Positions 8,546-18,137 are shown, counted from the first letter of the stretch. The stretch: 64,000 nucleotides of DNA from Calothrix sp. 336/3 (GCF_000734895.2 NZ_CP011382.1:4194700-4258699); one strand, 5' to 3'. The notes: a model not told the origin generated them from the letters alone. Numbers and translations are program-made.

Positions 8546-8878
8546 GTGAACAATAAAACACGGAAAAATCAGGCGCTATACGCATTGCTCTTAGGCGTAC
8601 CCTGTGTAATTATCCTTGCTTTAGGTATAGTATCTATTAGTAACAAATTTATTGGGAATAAACCTCACGACAAAGGAACTTTAAGCTACAGTCAGTTTAT
8701 TCAAGAAGTTGAAAATGGCAGCATTAAAAAAGTCAGTATAAGTTCTGATCGGACTACAGCGATCGCCACTTTTATGAATGGACAGACAAAATTAGTCATC
8801 CTAGAAAATGACCTTGATTTCATTAATCAACTGACAAAACATAGCATTGATATTAGTGTCTCACCACCAACCAAGTAG
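8546..8878 (+). CDS. Orphan FtsH N-terminal (transmembrane plus periplasmic) domain
   Basis: The 110-residue protein consists of one transmembrane helix (about residues 12-33) and an FtsH_ext-type periplasmic domain. It stops just before the second helix and AAA module would begin. It is a clear paralogue of the start of ftsH at 11073: both begin GTG with MNNK, share SYSQFIQEVEN / RYSQFIQEVEN and SSDRTTA, and share LTKH, with about 39 identical residues in 61 aligned by eye. Upstream similarity (ATTGAC, CTCGGTGAA) also remains, but the AGGAGG of ftsH is missing here. It may be a decaying partial duplicate, or a small protein that joins or regulates FtsH hexamers. The open frame and intact motifs argue that it is not yet a pseudogene. 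Confidence 0.65.
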   Translation: MNNKTRKNQALYALLLGVPCVIILALGIVSISNKFIGNKPHDKGTLSYSQFIQEVENGSIKKVSISSDRTTAIATFMNGQTKLVILENDLDFINQLTKHSIDISVSPPTK

Positions 8879-9016
8879 AAAAATAAGACTTATATAGACC
8901 TAAACACAAGAACTACTGGTAATTACAGGGGCGATCGCCACTTCTAACACATCAAAAATTTCTCATCCCGTTACATAGACTCCAGCGCTGGGAATCATGT
9001 ATTTATCGGTTTCATT

Positions 9017-9820
9017 GTGAATTACCCGAAAATGCACCTATCCTATCGCCAAACCTTTGCTACCGTGGGTGTAGCCTGTTTATGTATAGCGGGATTCTGT
9101 GGGCTACAGTTGCCACAAATGCAACGATTGAGTCGTAGTCAACAAAATATTTCCCTGGAAGCATTAAACACAGAATTAAAACATGAATCCTTGCGTTTAA
9201 AATTTTTCCGAAAAGTCCCCGCTTTCAGCTTTGATAATTTATTGGCAAATTGGGTATATTTGAACTACTTACAATATTTTGGAGATGATGCCAGTCGTGA
9301 CAAAACAGGCTATGCTCTCAGTCCAGAATATTTTGAAATTATTATCAAACATGACCCACGTTTTTTAGATTCCTATGTGGCTTTATCTACCAGCACAGGA
9401 ATGTTTGCAGGAATGCCAGAAAAGTCAATTAATTTGATGCAACAAGGGCTAAAATCCCTATCTCCCCAGGTTCCCAAAAGGTCTTATTATGTTTGGCGGC
9501 AGAAAGGAACCGATGAATTATTATTTTTAGGAAATTCCCAAAGCGCAAAAAAATCCTTTAGTCAAGCCGCTAATTGGGCAAGTCAGCATCAAGATGAGGA
9601 AAGTCAACAGATATCGAATATGTCTAGGAGTACCGCAGAGTTCTTAGAACGTAATCCCAATAGTAAATTTGCTCAGATTGCTACTTGGGCAATGGTATTA
9701 AATAGTTCCATGGACTCTAGGGCTAAACGACGAGCGATTAAAGCGATAGAATCGTTAGGTGGAAAAGTGACACCTAATCCTGATGGAACAAATAAAATTA
9801 AGCTACCTCAGCAAGATTAA
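9017..9820 (+). CDS. Conserved cyanobacterial membrane-anchored protein, TPR-like
   Basis: A 267-residue protein with an N-terminal hydrophobic segment (FATVGVACLCIAGFCGLQLP) that acts as a signal anchor or uncleaved signal peptide. The rest is helical and contains FSFDNLLANWVYLNYLQYFGDD and HDPRFLDSYVALSTSTGMF, resembling tetratricopeptide helices (for example PEKSINLMQQGLKSL). I recognise the general type from other filamentous cyanobacteria but know of no function. The start could be the GTG at 9017 or the ATG at 9032, and neither has a good ribosome-binding site. It lies between the orphan FtsH domain and pabC, all on the plus strand. Confidence 0.7.
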   Translation: MNYPKMHLSYRQTFATVGVACLCIAGFCGLQLPQMQRLSRSQQNISLEALNTELKHESLRLKFFRKVPAFSFDNLLANWVYLNYLQYFGDDASRDKTGYALSPEYFEIIIKHDPRFLDSYVALSTSTGMFAGMPEKSINLMQQGLKSLSPQVPKRSYYVWRQKGTDELLFLGNSQSAKKSFSQAANWASQHQDEESQQISNMSRSTAEFLERNPNSKFAQIATWAMVLNSSMDSRAKRRAIKAIESLGGKVTPNPDGTNKIKLPQQD

Positions 9821-9998
9821 AAGATAAATCTCGTCCATGATGAAACCCGAAGTTTTTTGAGCGGTTCAAATGCGTCATTGCGACGTAAGGAAGCAATCTC
9901 AAGGTCTTTATGGAAAACTACAGTTCTCAAGATAGACGAGGTTTAAAAGACTATTGATGGATTAAATATCCTCTAGGTACAGTGCTTAGGGATTTGAG

Positions 9999-10826
9999 AT
10001 GGGAAATTCAGCAACTACCACTTTGTCTTCTATTTACTGGTTGGATGGTCAATTGATTCACTCTGCAACTCTCCATATATCTATAGATGATCCAGGGTTG
10101 CTTTACGGTGCGACGATTTTTACAACTTTGAGGGTTTATGAGAATTCTTTAAAAAGTAGCTTTACCCAATGGGAAGCGCACTGCGATCGCCTAAAATTTT
10201 CTCTGACATCCTTTGCTTGGCAAACACCTAATTGGGCAAATGTTCGCGCAGGTGCAGAAGCTCTCTCAAATTATTTCCCCGTTCTCAGAATCACCCTGTT
10301 CCCCGACGGACGGGAATTCATCACTGGGCGATCGCTACCCCCAGATTTACCAAATCAGCAGTTTTCTGGTATCACTGCCAGTATCCCATCCCTAGAATTT
10401 ACCCGTTCCCTACCCCACCATAAAACAGGTAATTACCTGAGTTCTTGGTTAGCCAAAAATGAAGCGAAAAATTTGGCTGCTCAGGAAGCAATCCTCGTCA
10501 ATAGTCAGGGAAATTGGTTAGAAACCAGTACAGGAAATCTTTGGGGATGGGGACAAGGTGACTGGTTTACACCCCCGATTACCGAGGGAATCTTACCCGG
10601 AGTTGGGCGATCGCGCATCATTCAACATCTGAATCAGCAGCAAATACCCGTAAACCAACACCCCTGGACACCAGAAATCATCGCTAAGATAGAAGCACTA
10701 GCATACAGTAACTGCGTGGTGGAATTTATCCCCATTCGTCAGGTCATTCACCCCCAGGGAAAGCTAGAATATAATCCCTACCATCCCTGTTTGGAGCAAA
10801 TCCGAGGATTATTTCATCACTCATAA
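9999..10826 (+). CDS. pabC: Aminodeoxychorismate lyase-like class IV aminotransferase
   Basis: A 275-residue fold-type IV PLP protein, the group that includes PabC, IlvE and D-amino acid transaminase. The start IYWLDGQLI, then DDPGLLYGATIFTTLRVYE, is the typical substrate-loop block. The Schiff-base lysine is in PHHKTGNYLSSWLAKNEAK, and ETSTGNLWGW plus TEGILPGVGRSRI bind the cofactor phosphate. PabC releases pyruvate from aminodeoxychorismate to give p-aminobenzoate for folate. The short length and the sequence around the lysine favour PabC over IlvE, but a D-amino acid or branched-chain role cannot be excluded. The ftsH gene lies 246 bp downstream. Confidence 0.8.
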   Translation: MGNSATTTLSSIYWLDGQLIHSATLHISIDDPGLLYGATIFTTLRVYENSLKSSFTQWEAHCDRLKFSLTSFAWQTPNWANVRAGAEALSNYFPVLRITLFPDGREFITGRSLPPDLPNQQFSGITASIPSLEFTRSLPHHKTGNYLSSWLAKNEAKNLAAQEAILVNSQGNWLETSTGNLWGWGQGDWFTPPITEGILPGVGRSRIIQHLNQQQIPVNQHPWTPEIIAKIEALAYSNCVVEFIPIRQVIHPQGKLEYNPYHPCLEQIRGLFHHS

Positions 10827-11072
10827 TTCCACAGGCAAGCTCTAAGCAATACCCGATGGGAATTGGTTCGCCATTTTCCAAATCCAAATTCTAGGAGAAA
10901 GTTAAAACCTGATTTTTGCTTTTTCCTCTGAATCAAAAAATATTGGCATAATACCCACTAGTTCCACAAAATCATTACCATAAGTGCAAGGCATTATGAT
11001 ATACCTTAAAATAAGTTAACATAATTCTTAACCAGCGCCCTTGCACGCAACAGTATAGGAGGATTGACCTCG

Positions 11073-12914
<1,842 letters not shown>

Positions 12915-12951
12915 GATATTTCCAGGAAATAATACCAAAAATTTTTGTAGT

Positions 12952-12975
12952 GCGGGCATCTTGCCCGCTTTTTTT
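12952..12975 (+). terminator. Rho-independent terminator of ftsH
   Basis: A perfect 7 bp GC-rich stem, GCGGGCA and TGCCCGC, with a three-base loop (TCT) is followed by seven T residues. It lies 38 bp after the ftsH stop codon. The GTAGTGCGGGCATCTTGCCC wording is also a widespread repeat in cyanobacterial genomes, so it may have arrived as a mobile repeat. Confidence 0.85.
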
Positions 12976-13008
12976 ATGCAAAATGGAGAAAATGGCAAAT
13001 CATACTTG

Positions 13009-13245
13009 ACCTGAGTTCGGGATAAGAAATCTCCAAAACCCTTAATTTTTAATTGTTTGGTTTGAAGCACTGCTTGAATCTGTCGCCAACAGGATAGGTA
13101 TACTGTTGCCATTAATCTCATTAATCTCATTTGTGAGACTTATTAACCAAACAATTCGACTTTAATTGCTTCTTTTCTCAATTGTGGTTTTGCTCAACCT
13201 TTGTAGAATCAGCTTTTGAGCCTCTACCTTAACCAGAACTCAGGT
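13009..13245. mobile_element. MITE-like element with 18 bp terminal inverted repeats
   Basis: The left end ACCTGAGTTCGGGATAAG (13009-13026) and the right end CTTAACCAGAACTCAGGT (13228-13245) are inverted repeats matching at 16 of 18 positions. A second, internal perfect 12 bp inverted repeat lies at 13051-13062 (AATTGTTTGGTT) and 13145-13156. The 237 bp element has no open frame of its own and no transposase. Between the arms is a short direct repeat (ATTAATCTC twice, near 13110). This is the layout of a non-autonomous insertion element mobilised by a transposase encoded elsewhere. I see no clear target-site duplication. Confidence 0.6.
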
Positions 13246-13329
13246 TAGTAACGAAGAATTATATATTTTTCGTGGCTGGGATGTAGACTATCGCATAATC
13301 AATTCTGACACGTTTAGTAACAAGCTTTA

Positions 13330-13548
13330 TTACGCAACTTGATAAACTGTTGGCTGTGGAAGCGGTTCATTCGTGTCTTCGTAAGCCATAATTAGAGATT
13401 CTAAGGCTTCTGTCCCATTTGCTACAGCTTCCTCATAAGTATCGCCATGAGTGCGCCAACGCTGCCCAGGAAAATCAGGAAATCCAACTAAAAAGCAGTT
13501 GTCTTCAACAGACCATTGAATTAGCATTTGATACTTAAATTTACTCAT
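13330..13548 (-). CDS. hicB: HicB-like antitoxin
   Basis: The 72-residue protein has the HicB fold pattern: an initial strand YQMLIQWSVEDNCFLVGFPDFPGQRWRTHGDTYEEAV, then a helix ANGTEALESLIMAYED and a PLPQPT tail. HicB binds and neutralises HicA. Many HicB proteins also carry a C-terminal helix-turn-helix or ribbon-helix-helix DNA-binding domain. This one ends right after the core, so it probably does not repress its own operon alone. It overlaps the end of hicA by 8 bp, which implies translational coupling. The toxin-first order is the usual arrangement of hicAB. Confidence 0.85.
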   Translation of the reverse strand: MSKFKYQMLIQWSVEDNCFLVGFPDFPGQRWRTHGDTYEEAVANGTEALESLIMAYEDTNEPLPQPTVYQVA

Positions 13549-13768
13549 CTTCCTGCTTCTCCTGCTGTTGTTTTTCTTCTACCTCTTTTATAGCTTGTTG
13601 CACATCCTTTTCTTGGTAGGGTTTAGCATCCGAACTGTCTTTTCCTGAAACCGTTAGCTTTCCAGCATATAAGGGATGTATCCAGTTAGTGTGGCTTCCT
13701 TTTCCTGGGAGTTCAGTAAAACCTATTTGGCGTAACCATTGTTTTAATTCCCTAATTTTCTTAGGCAT
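13541..13768 (-). CDS. hicA: HicA-like mRNA interferase toxin
   Basis: The 75-residue protein is HicA-like: IRELKQWLRQIGFTELPGKGSHTNWIHPLYAGKLTVSG. The GSH motif holds the catalytic histidine of the dsRBD-like mRNA interferase fold. The C-terminal part (DVQQAIKEVEEKQQQEKQ) replaces the commoner VPxHxGxEL block and belongs to a HicA subtype seen in cyanobacteria. HicA cleaves mRNA when the labile antitoxin HicB is lost. It is the first gene of a two-gene operon. Its position between a MITE and transposon-like ends is typical of an accessory island. Confidence 0.85.
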   Translation of the reverse strand: MPKKIRELKQWLRQIGFTELPGKGSHTNWIHPLYAGKLTVSGKDSSDAKPYQEKDVQQAIKEVEEKQQQEKQEDE

Positions 13769-13854
13769 TATTTAGATCGAATATCAACCACAGTATATTA
13801 ACTTCAGTATGCGATCGCGTAAAATCTGCAAACTTATGTTGCGGGGAATTCCCA

Positions 13855-15135
13855 TCAGTAAAACTCTTTCTCTTCCTCTTCGCCATACTGTTCGGGTGCT
13901 TCGCCGTGAATTTCCAGAATTTTGGGCTTTTTCATTTTGGGATTAGCAGGCTCAATTTTTTCTAGCTGTAAATCAAATTCCCACTCATCCCGCAAATCAT
14001 AGGTCAAGTGTAGATGATTTCCTGTTTTTAGTGGTAATTCACCCAAGCGAAAATCGCTGGTGTTTGGGGGAATATCCACAAAGGGATGGGTAAATTCAAA
14101 AGTACGTCCTAAATGGTCTTTGTAAATGAATCGGTAGAGGTGATCAAAGTCAAAATCAAATGCTTGAACAAATGCTGCGGCGACTTGATCGAGATTGAAG
14201 TTACTAGGAATGGCTATGCGTCGCCAAGCATCCAGCAGGGTGACTTTAAAAGTATAAATTGCCTCGGTAAATTCTCCTTTGGCAATGACTAACGTTTGTT
14301 CCCATTCAGGAAAGTAGGTTTGGAGTGATGGTTTTAATTTTTCAAAGGCAATGCGGAAGTTAAGGGTAATTTCCTCCTCTTCTCTGTCTGGTTCAATTTC
14401 ATCATAAATTTGAGAGATTAAAGCTATCATTGCATCTCCCCAAGGACGGCGTTTTACAGCAGCGAGTCGCCATCCCTTAGCAGGTTCGGGTTTTCCTGGG
14501 GTGAGTTCAAGGAAGCCAAATAAATGAAATAGGCTAAGACTGTGCAAGCCTGGGTAATAGATTAATTTATCTTGTTCTGAGTAACTGTTAAAGGTTAAGC
14601 CTTCATCGGGGATGTCTCGCCAAAATTGCAAGCAGCGAAATAATAGCCCGTGTGGGTCTCTAAATTCGCCTAAGACTTCGCTTTCTCCCCAAAGTAACCA
14701 GGATTCTAAAAGTGTGAAATATTGTTCTGTTGGGTTGAAGCTTTGCCAAATTTTGAGGAATTGTTCGTCTAATACTAATTTGGTTTTTTTGCCTTGGGTG
14801 ATAACTTGAGACAGTCCAGAACTGCGAAGGACGAAGTATAACCCGTAAATGTAGGGGTAGGATTTTTGTTGGGGACGCTTGAGGTTGGTTTCAATGGGGT
14901 AACTCAAGCGGGAATTGAGTTGCTGGAGGTATTTGAGGGAGAATTGATGATAAGTGTTGCTAACTTCAACCCCGTCAGGTTGGAGAAATTGTAGGATGGT
15001 TTGAAAGTCCCGCAGAATTGTTCCTGGGGAATCTTGGGTGATGGTTTGCTGTTGGAGAAGTTGCTTTTTGTCTTCCGTGAGGGTTGGGAGTTGTTCCCAG
15101 AGATGATTGGGGACGGGGAATAGGCGTTTAATCAT
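13855..15135 (-). CDS. pRiA4b ORF-3-like protein
   Basis: The 426-residue protein has, at about residues 275-410, the plasmid pRiA4b ORF-3 domain: YTFKVTLLDAWRRIAIPSNF, FDFDHLYRFIYKD and then a block with LTYDLRDEWEFDLQLEKI. The N-terminal 270 residues are helical and look like the associated uncharacterised module found in longer members. The domain was first seen on an Agrobacterium plasmid and in IS1096-type elements, and its biochemical function is unknown. The gene ends with an acidic tail (EEEEKEFY). It lies beside hicAB and directly before the repeat array at tRNA-Ala, so it could be transposon cargo. Its ATG is at 15135. Confidence 0.8.
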   Translation of the reverse strand: MIKRLFPVPNHLWEQLPTLTEDKKQLLQQQTITQDSPGTILRDFQTILQFLQPDGVEVSNTYHQFSLKYLQQLNSRLSYPIETNLKRPQQKSYPYIYGLYFVLRSSGLSQVITQGKKTKLVLDEQFLKIWQSFNPTEQYFTLLESWLLWGESEVLGEFRDPHGLLFRCLQFWRDIPDEGLTFNSYSEQDKLIYYPGLHSLSLFHLFGFLELTPGKPEPAKGWRLAAVKRRPWGDAMIALISQIYDEIEPDREEEEITLNFRIAFEKLKPSLQTYFPEWEQTLVIAKGEFTEAIYTFKVTLLDAWRRIAIPSNFNLDQVAAAFVQAFDFDFDHLYRFIYKDHLGRTFEFTHPFVDIPPNTSDFRLGELPLKTGNHLHLTYDLRDEWEFDLQLEKIEPANPKMKKPKILEIHGEAPEQYGEEEEKEFY

Positions 15136-15189
15136 CTAAATTCAACTCTAATTGTGTAGCTGTAGGTTTAGATTTATGGGTTGTTTGAC

Positions 15190-15580
15190 ATCATCTCAGT
15201 TGACACTTAATTTGTTACTCAGACAATATTGACAAATAATTTGTCGCCACGGACATATAATTTGTCGCTCTACAATTTCTGTCGATTAACTAATTAAATG
15301 TCGTCTTAACAAATTAATGTCGCCCAGATGCAAGAAGCTGTAATTTATGCTGTACAAGGGTTATAGCTTTTTTGTGTATATGTCGATAACTTAATTCTTG
15401 AATTTTGTCTTAACAAAATAATGTCGCTTTTTAGATAACTAACATTTTAAGTGTCGTTTTGTAAAAATTGACGATTCCAAATTTTTGATAAACATATAAC
15501 AAAATAATTGTCGCTTTTTGTGAATAACAATTTTTATAAAGACATTAATTTGTTAACGACGACAAATAGTCTGTTAATTA
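15190..15580. mobile_element. Repeat array resembling Tn7-like (type V-K CAST) transposon ends
   Basis: About ten copies of a motif close to ACAAATTAATGTCGC occur in 390 bp. Plus-strand copies lie near 15232, 15253, 15272, 15288, 15308, 15412, 15440 and 15498. One oppositely oriented, double copy lies at 15541-15579, facing away from tRNA-Ala. Read from the tRNA, that outermost copy (ATTTGTCGTCGTTAACAAAT, then TAATGTC) closely resembles what I remember of the left end of the Scytonema CAST. CAST V-K elements insert downstream of tRNA genes and carry such TnsB sites at both ends. No tnsB, tnsC, tniQ or cas12k is in the window, so this is a remnant, a mini-element, or stacked ends. Confidence 0.55.
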
Positions 15581-15591
15581 AAAATTCCCAA

Positions 15592-15664
15592 TGGAGCTAA
15601 GCGGTCTCGAACCGCTGACCTCTGCAATGCCATTGCAGCGCTCTACCAACTGAGCTATAACCCC
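15592..15664 (-). tRNA. tRNA-Ala (GGC)
   Basis: A 73 nt cloverleaf: acceptor GGGGTTA pairs with TAGCTCC (one G-T), D arm GCTC/GAGC, anticodon stem CTGCA/TGCAG around loop ATGGCAT (anticodon GGC), T arm AGCGG TTCGAGA CCGCT, and discriminator A. CCA is not encoded. The CAST-like repeats begin about 12 bp beyond its 3' end. Confidence 0.97.
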
Positions 15665-15731
15665 GAATAGTGCATCATCTAAGGTAACTGAATTTTTTAG
15701 TGCTTGTCAAGTTGATAATTTCTCTTTTAAG

Positions 15732-15923
15732 TTAAGAAACTTGTAATAAGTAACTCATACAATTTCCCATCAGGAAATAAACTACCATCATGGCTGCTGC
15801 TGCCACAGCAACTAGTAAACCTGCCAACATCAGGGAAAATTCCTTACTTTCGACTGCTTTTTCCATCAGATGCAGCGACCAGGCAACCAGTGCCACATCA
15901 AATATTAGTATAGGTATCAACAT
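15732..15923 (-). CDS. Small two-helix membrane protein, unknown
   Basis: The 63-residue ORF encodes two hydrophobic segments, LIPILIFDVALVAWSLHLM and LMLAGLLVAVAAAAMMVVYF, joined by the polar loop EKAVESKEFS. It looks like a genuine small membrane protein rather than a shadow frame, because nothing is encoded opposite it and its composition is typical. I do not recognise a named family. It lies alone between tRNA-Ala and hisF. The AT-rich run upstream (TTAATATTAATTAA) may be promoter sequence. Confidence 0.5.
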   Translation of the reverse strand: MLIPILIFDVALVAWSLHLMEKAVESKEFSLMLAGLLVAVAAAAMMVVYFLMGNCMSYLLQVS

Positions 15924-16022
15924 TTTTATTAATATTAATTAATTCTTCTTAACTAATATTAACACTGTTTCTCAGAACTGTGTTGAACTCTTGGAGATGT
16001 GGACTGGCAAAGTATTCTATCT

Positions 16023-16796
16023 TTAGGTAGATATTCTCACGGGAACTTGGCGATCGCACAAATAATTTTTAATTTCCGCCACACTGAGAATGCCGTAATG
16101 GAGTAAAGATGCGAGTAAAGCAGCTTCCGCATTGCCATCAGTCACAGCTTCATAGATATGTTGACAATTGCCAGCACCACCAGAAGCAATAACAGGGATT
16201 TGTACAGAGTTGGCGATCGCACGAGTTAATTGCAAATCGTAACCAGCTTGAGTCCCATCGGCATCCATACTAGTTAAGAGAATCTCTCCAGCGCCCCGTT
16301 TTTCCACTTCCATTGCCCATTTGAGAGCATCAATGCCAGTATTTTCCCTTCCACCACGCACATAGACATCCCAACCGGGATTATTTATGTCTTCTCTGCG
16401 TCTGGCATCGATTGCCACGACAATACATTGATTGCCAAAGCGATCGCTAGCTCGATTAATAAAATCAGGGTCGCGCACTGCCGCAGAATTAATACTAACT
16501 TTATCTGCCCCAGCTCGTAACAGATTTTTAACATTTTCTAAGGATTGGATGCCACCACCCACAGTCAGGGGAATGAATACCTGTTCGGCAGTTCGGTATA
16601 CAACGTCAATAATCGTGTCTCGGTCTTCATGAGTAGCTGTAATATCTAGAAATACTAGCTCATCAGCGCCGGCTTCATTGTAGACCTTAGCCAGTTCCAC
16701 TGGATCCCCCGCATCCTTAAGTTCAACAAAGTTAACTCCTTTTACAACTCGTCCCGCCTTGACATCGAGGCACGGTAAGATCCTTTTAGCCAGCAT
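16023..16796 (-). CDS. hisF: Imidazole glycerol phosphate synthase cyclase subunit
   Basis: The 257-residue (beta/alpha)8 barrel HisF forms a heterodimer with the glutaminase HisH. It converts PRFAR and ammonia into imidazole glycerol phosphate, for histidine, and AICAR, for purines. The start AKRILPCLDVKAGRVVKGVNF contains the general-base aspartate (Asp11). Asp130 lies in VVAIDARR. LTVGGGIQSLENV and VIASGGAGNCQHI are the two half-barrel phosphate-binding loops. No hisH or other his gene adjoins it, as is usual in cyanobacteria, where his genes are scattered. It is divergent from ruvB, and the 156 bp between them hold both promoters. Confidence 0.96.
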   Translation of the reverse strand: MLAKRILPCLDVKAGRVVKGVNFVELKDAGDPVELAKVYNEAGADELVFLDITATHEDRDTIIDVVYRTAEQVFIPLTVGGGIQSLENVKNLLRAGADKVSINSAAVRDPDFINRASDRFGNQCIVVAIDARRREDINNPGWDVYVRGGRENTGIDALKWAMEVEKRGAGEILLTSMDADGTQAGYDLQLTRAIANSVQIPVIASGGAGNCQHIYEAVTDGNAEAALLASLLHYGILSVAEIKNYLCDRQVPVRIST

Positions 16797-16952
16797 GATA
16801 AATTTTCTACTCCTGAGTAATTCCCCGGAATTTAAATTTTAAATTGGCAAGCGTACCACACCCAAAAAAATTTGCATCCGTGTTTTTGCCGAATCATTTC
16901 GGCAGTTGTCTCCCAAAGTTGGAAATTTACAGTTTACAGTAGCTCTTGTCCT

Positions 16953-18056
16953 ATGGCGATTATTTCCTCAAAAAAACAGCCCCAAGAACCCGACAGAGAA
17001 CCGAAACAACCTCGGCAGATGTCAGCAAAAATTGATAAAGCAGATAGTATCTTAAAACCAGAAGCTGTTATTGATGAGCAGGGAAAACAGGAAGAGAGCA
17101 TTCGCCCACAGCGTTTCGCTGATTATATTGGACAGAAAGACCTCAAGGATGTGCTAGAGATAGCAATTCAAGCAGCCAAATCTAGGGGAGAAGTATTAGA
17201 CCATCTGTTATTGTATGGTCCTCCAGGGTTGGGAAAAACGACCATGGCAATGATTCTCGCTCAAGAAATGGGAGTGGCTTGCAAAATCACTAGCGCTCCA
17301 GCTTTGGAACGTCCCCGCGATATTATGGGGCTACTGGTGACTCTCAAACCGGGAGATGTGCTGTTTATTGATGAAATTCATCGTCTATCACGGATGACGG
17401 AAGAAATTTTATACCCAGCCATGGAAGATTATCGCCTAGATATTACTACAGGCAAAGGACCTAGTGCCCGGACAAGAACTATACCTTTGGTAAAATTTAC
17501 CTTGGTGGGGGCGACTACTAGGGTTGGCGCTTTAACTTCACCCCTGCGCGATCGCTTTGGTTTAGTTCAGAAATTGCGCTTCTATGAAATTGATGAACTG
17601 AGTCAAGTGGTGACACGTACAGCAGGGTTACTGAATACTAATATTACCCTCGATGGAGCCATGGAAATTGCCAAACGCTCACGGGGTACACCACGTATCG
17701 CCAATAGATTACTTAAACGTGTTCGTGATTATATTCAAGTTAAAGCCATAGAAGTTGTCAACCAAGAGAGTGCAGGGGAAGCACTGCAATTGTTTCAAGT
17801 AGACCCCTGTGGTTTAGACTGGACAGATAGGAGAATGTTGAGTGTATTAATCGAAAACTTTAATGGTGGTCCGGTGGGGATTGAAACCATGGCAGCAGCT
17901 ACGGGAGAAGACGTACAAACCATCGAAGAAGTATATGAACCTTACTTGATGCAAATAGGTTATTTAAGTCGCACTCCTAGGGGGAGAATGGCAACTGCTG
18001 CTGCGTACCATCATATGGGTTTCAAACCACCCAATCAGCAAATGTCGCTGCTGTGA
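16953..18056 (+). CDS. ruvB: Holliday junction branch migration ATPase RuvB
   Basis: RuvB forms hexameric rings on both sides of RuvA at Holliday junctions and drives branch migration by ATP hydrolysis. Visible motifs are the AAA core start RPQRFADYIGQKDLKDVLEI, Walker A GPPGLGKTT, Walker B FIDEIH, sensor 1 VGATTR and sensor 2 RGTPRIANRLLKRVRDY, then the C-terminal winged helix with YLMQIGYLSRTPRGRMAT. The start at 16953 (MAIISSKKQPQE) is the usual cyanobacterial N-terminus. The longer frame from 16872 adds 27 unlikely residues. The roughly 50-residue charged N-terminal extension is common in this phylum. Confidence 0.95.
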   Translation: MAIISSKKQPQEPDREPKQPRQMSAKIDKADSILKPEAVIDEQGKQEESIRPQRFADYIGQKDLKDVLEIAIQAAKSRGEVLDHLLLYGPPGLGKTTMAMILAQEMGVACKITSAPALERPRDIMGLLVTLKPGDVLFIDEIHRLSRMTEEILYPAMEDYRLDITTGKGPSARTRTIPLVKFTLVGATTRVGALTSPLRDRFGLVQKLRFYEIDELSQVVTRTAGLLNTNITLDGAMEIAKRSRGTPRIANRLLKRVRDYIQVKAIEVVNQESAGEALQLFQVDPCGLDWTDRRMLSVLIENFNGGPVGIETMAAATGEDVQTIEEVYEPYLMQIGYLSRTPRGRMATAAAYHHMGFKPPNQQMSLL

Positions 18057-18112
18057 TGGGGAAAATTGCTGCCTTAGCTCCCTGATTTTTTCCACAAGTC
18101 GGGGATCTGAAA

Positions 18113-18137
18113 ACTCATTACTCATTACTCATTACTC
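18113..18137. repeat. Short tandem heptamer repeat (ACTCATT x3)
   Basis: Three perfect copies of ACTCATT followed by ACTC lie between ruvB and the TPR gene. Heptameric STRR repeats of this kind are characteristic of heterocystous cyanobacteria. Confidence 0.8.

Noticed and set aside
15190..15580. Reading the repeat array as a CRISPR array
   Set aside because: Repeat units are only about 14-16 bp, vary in sequence and spacing, and one is inverted. This does not fit a CRISPR array and fits transposase-binding sites better.
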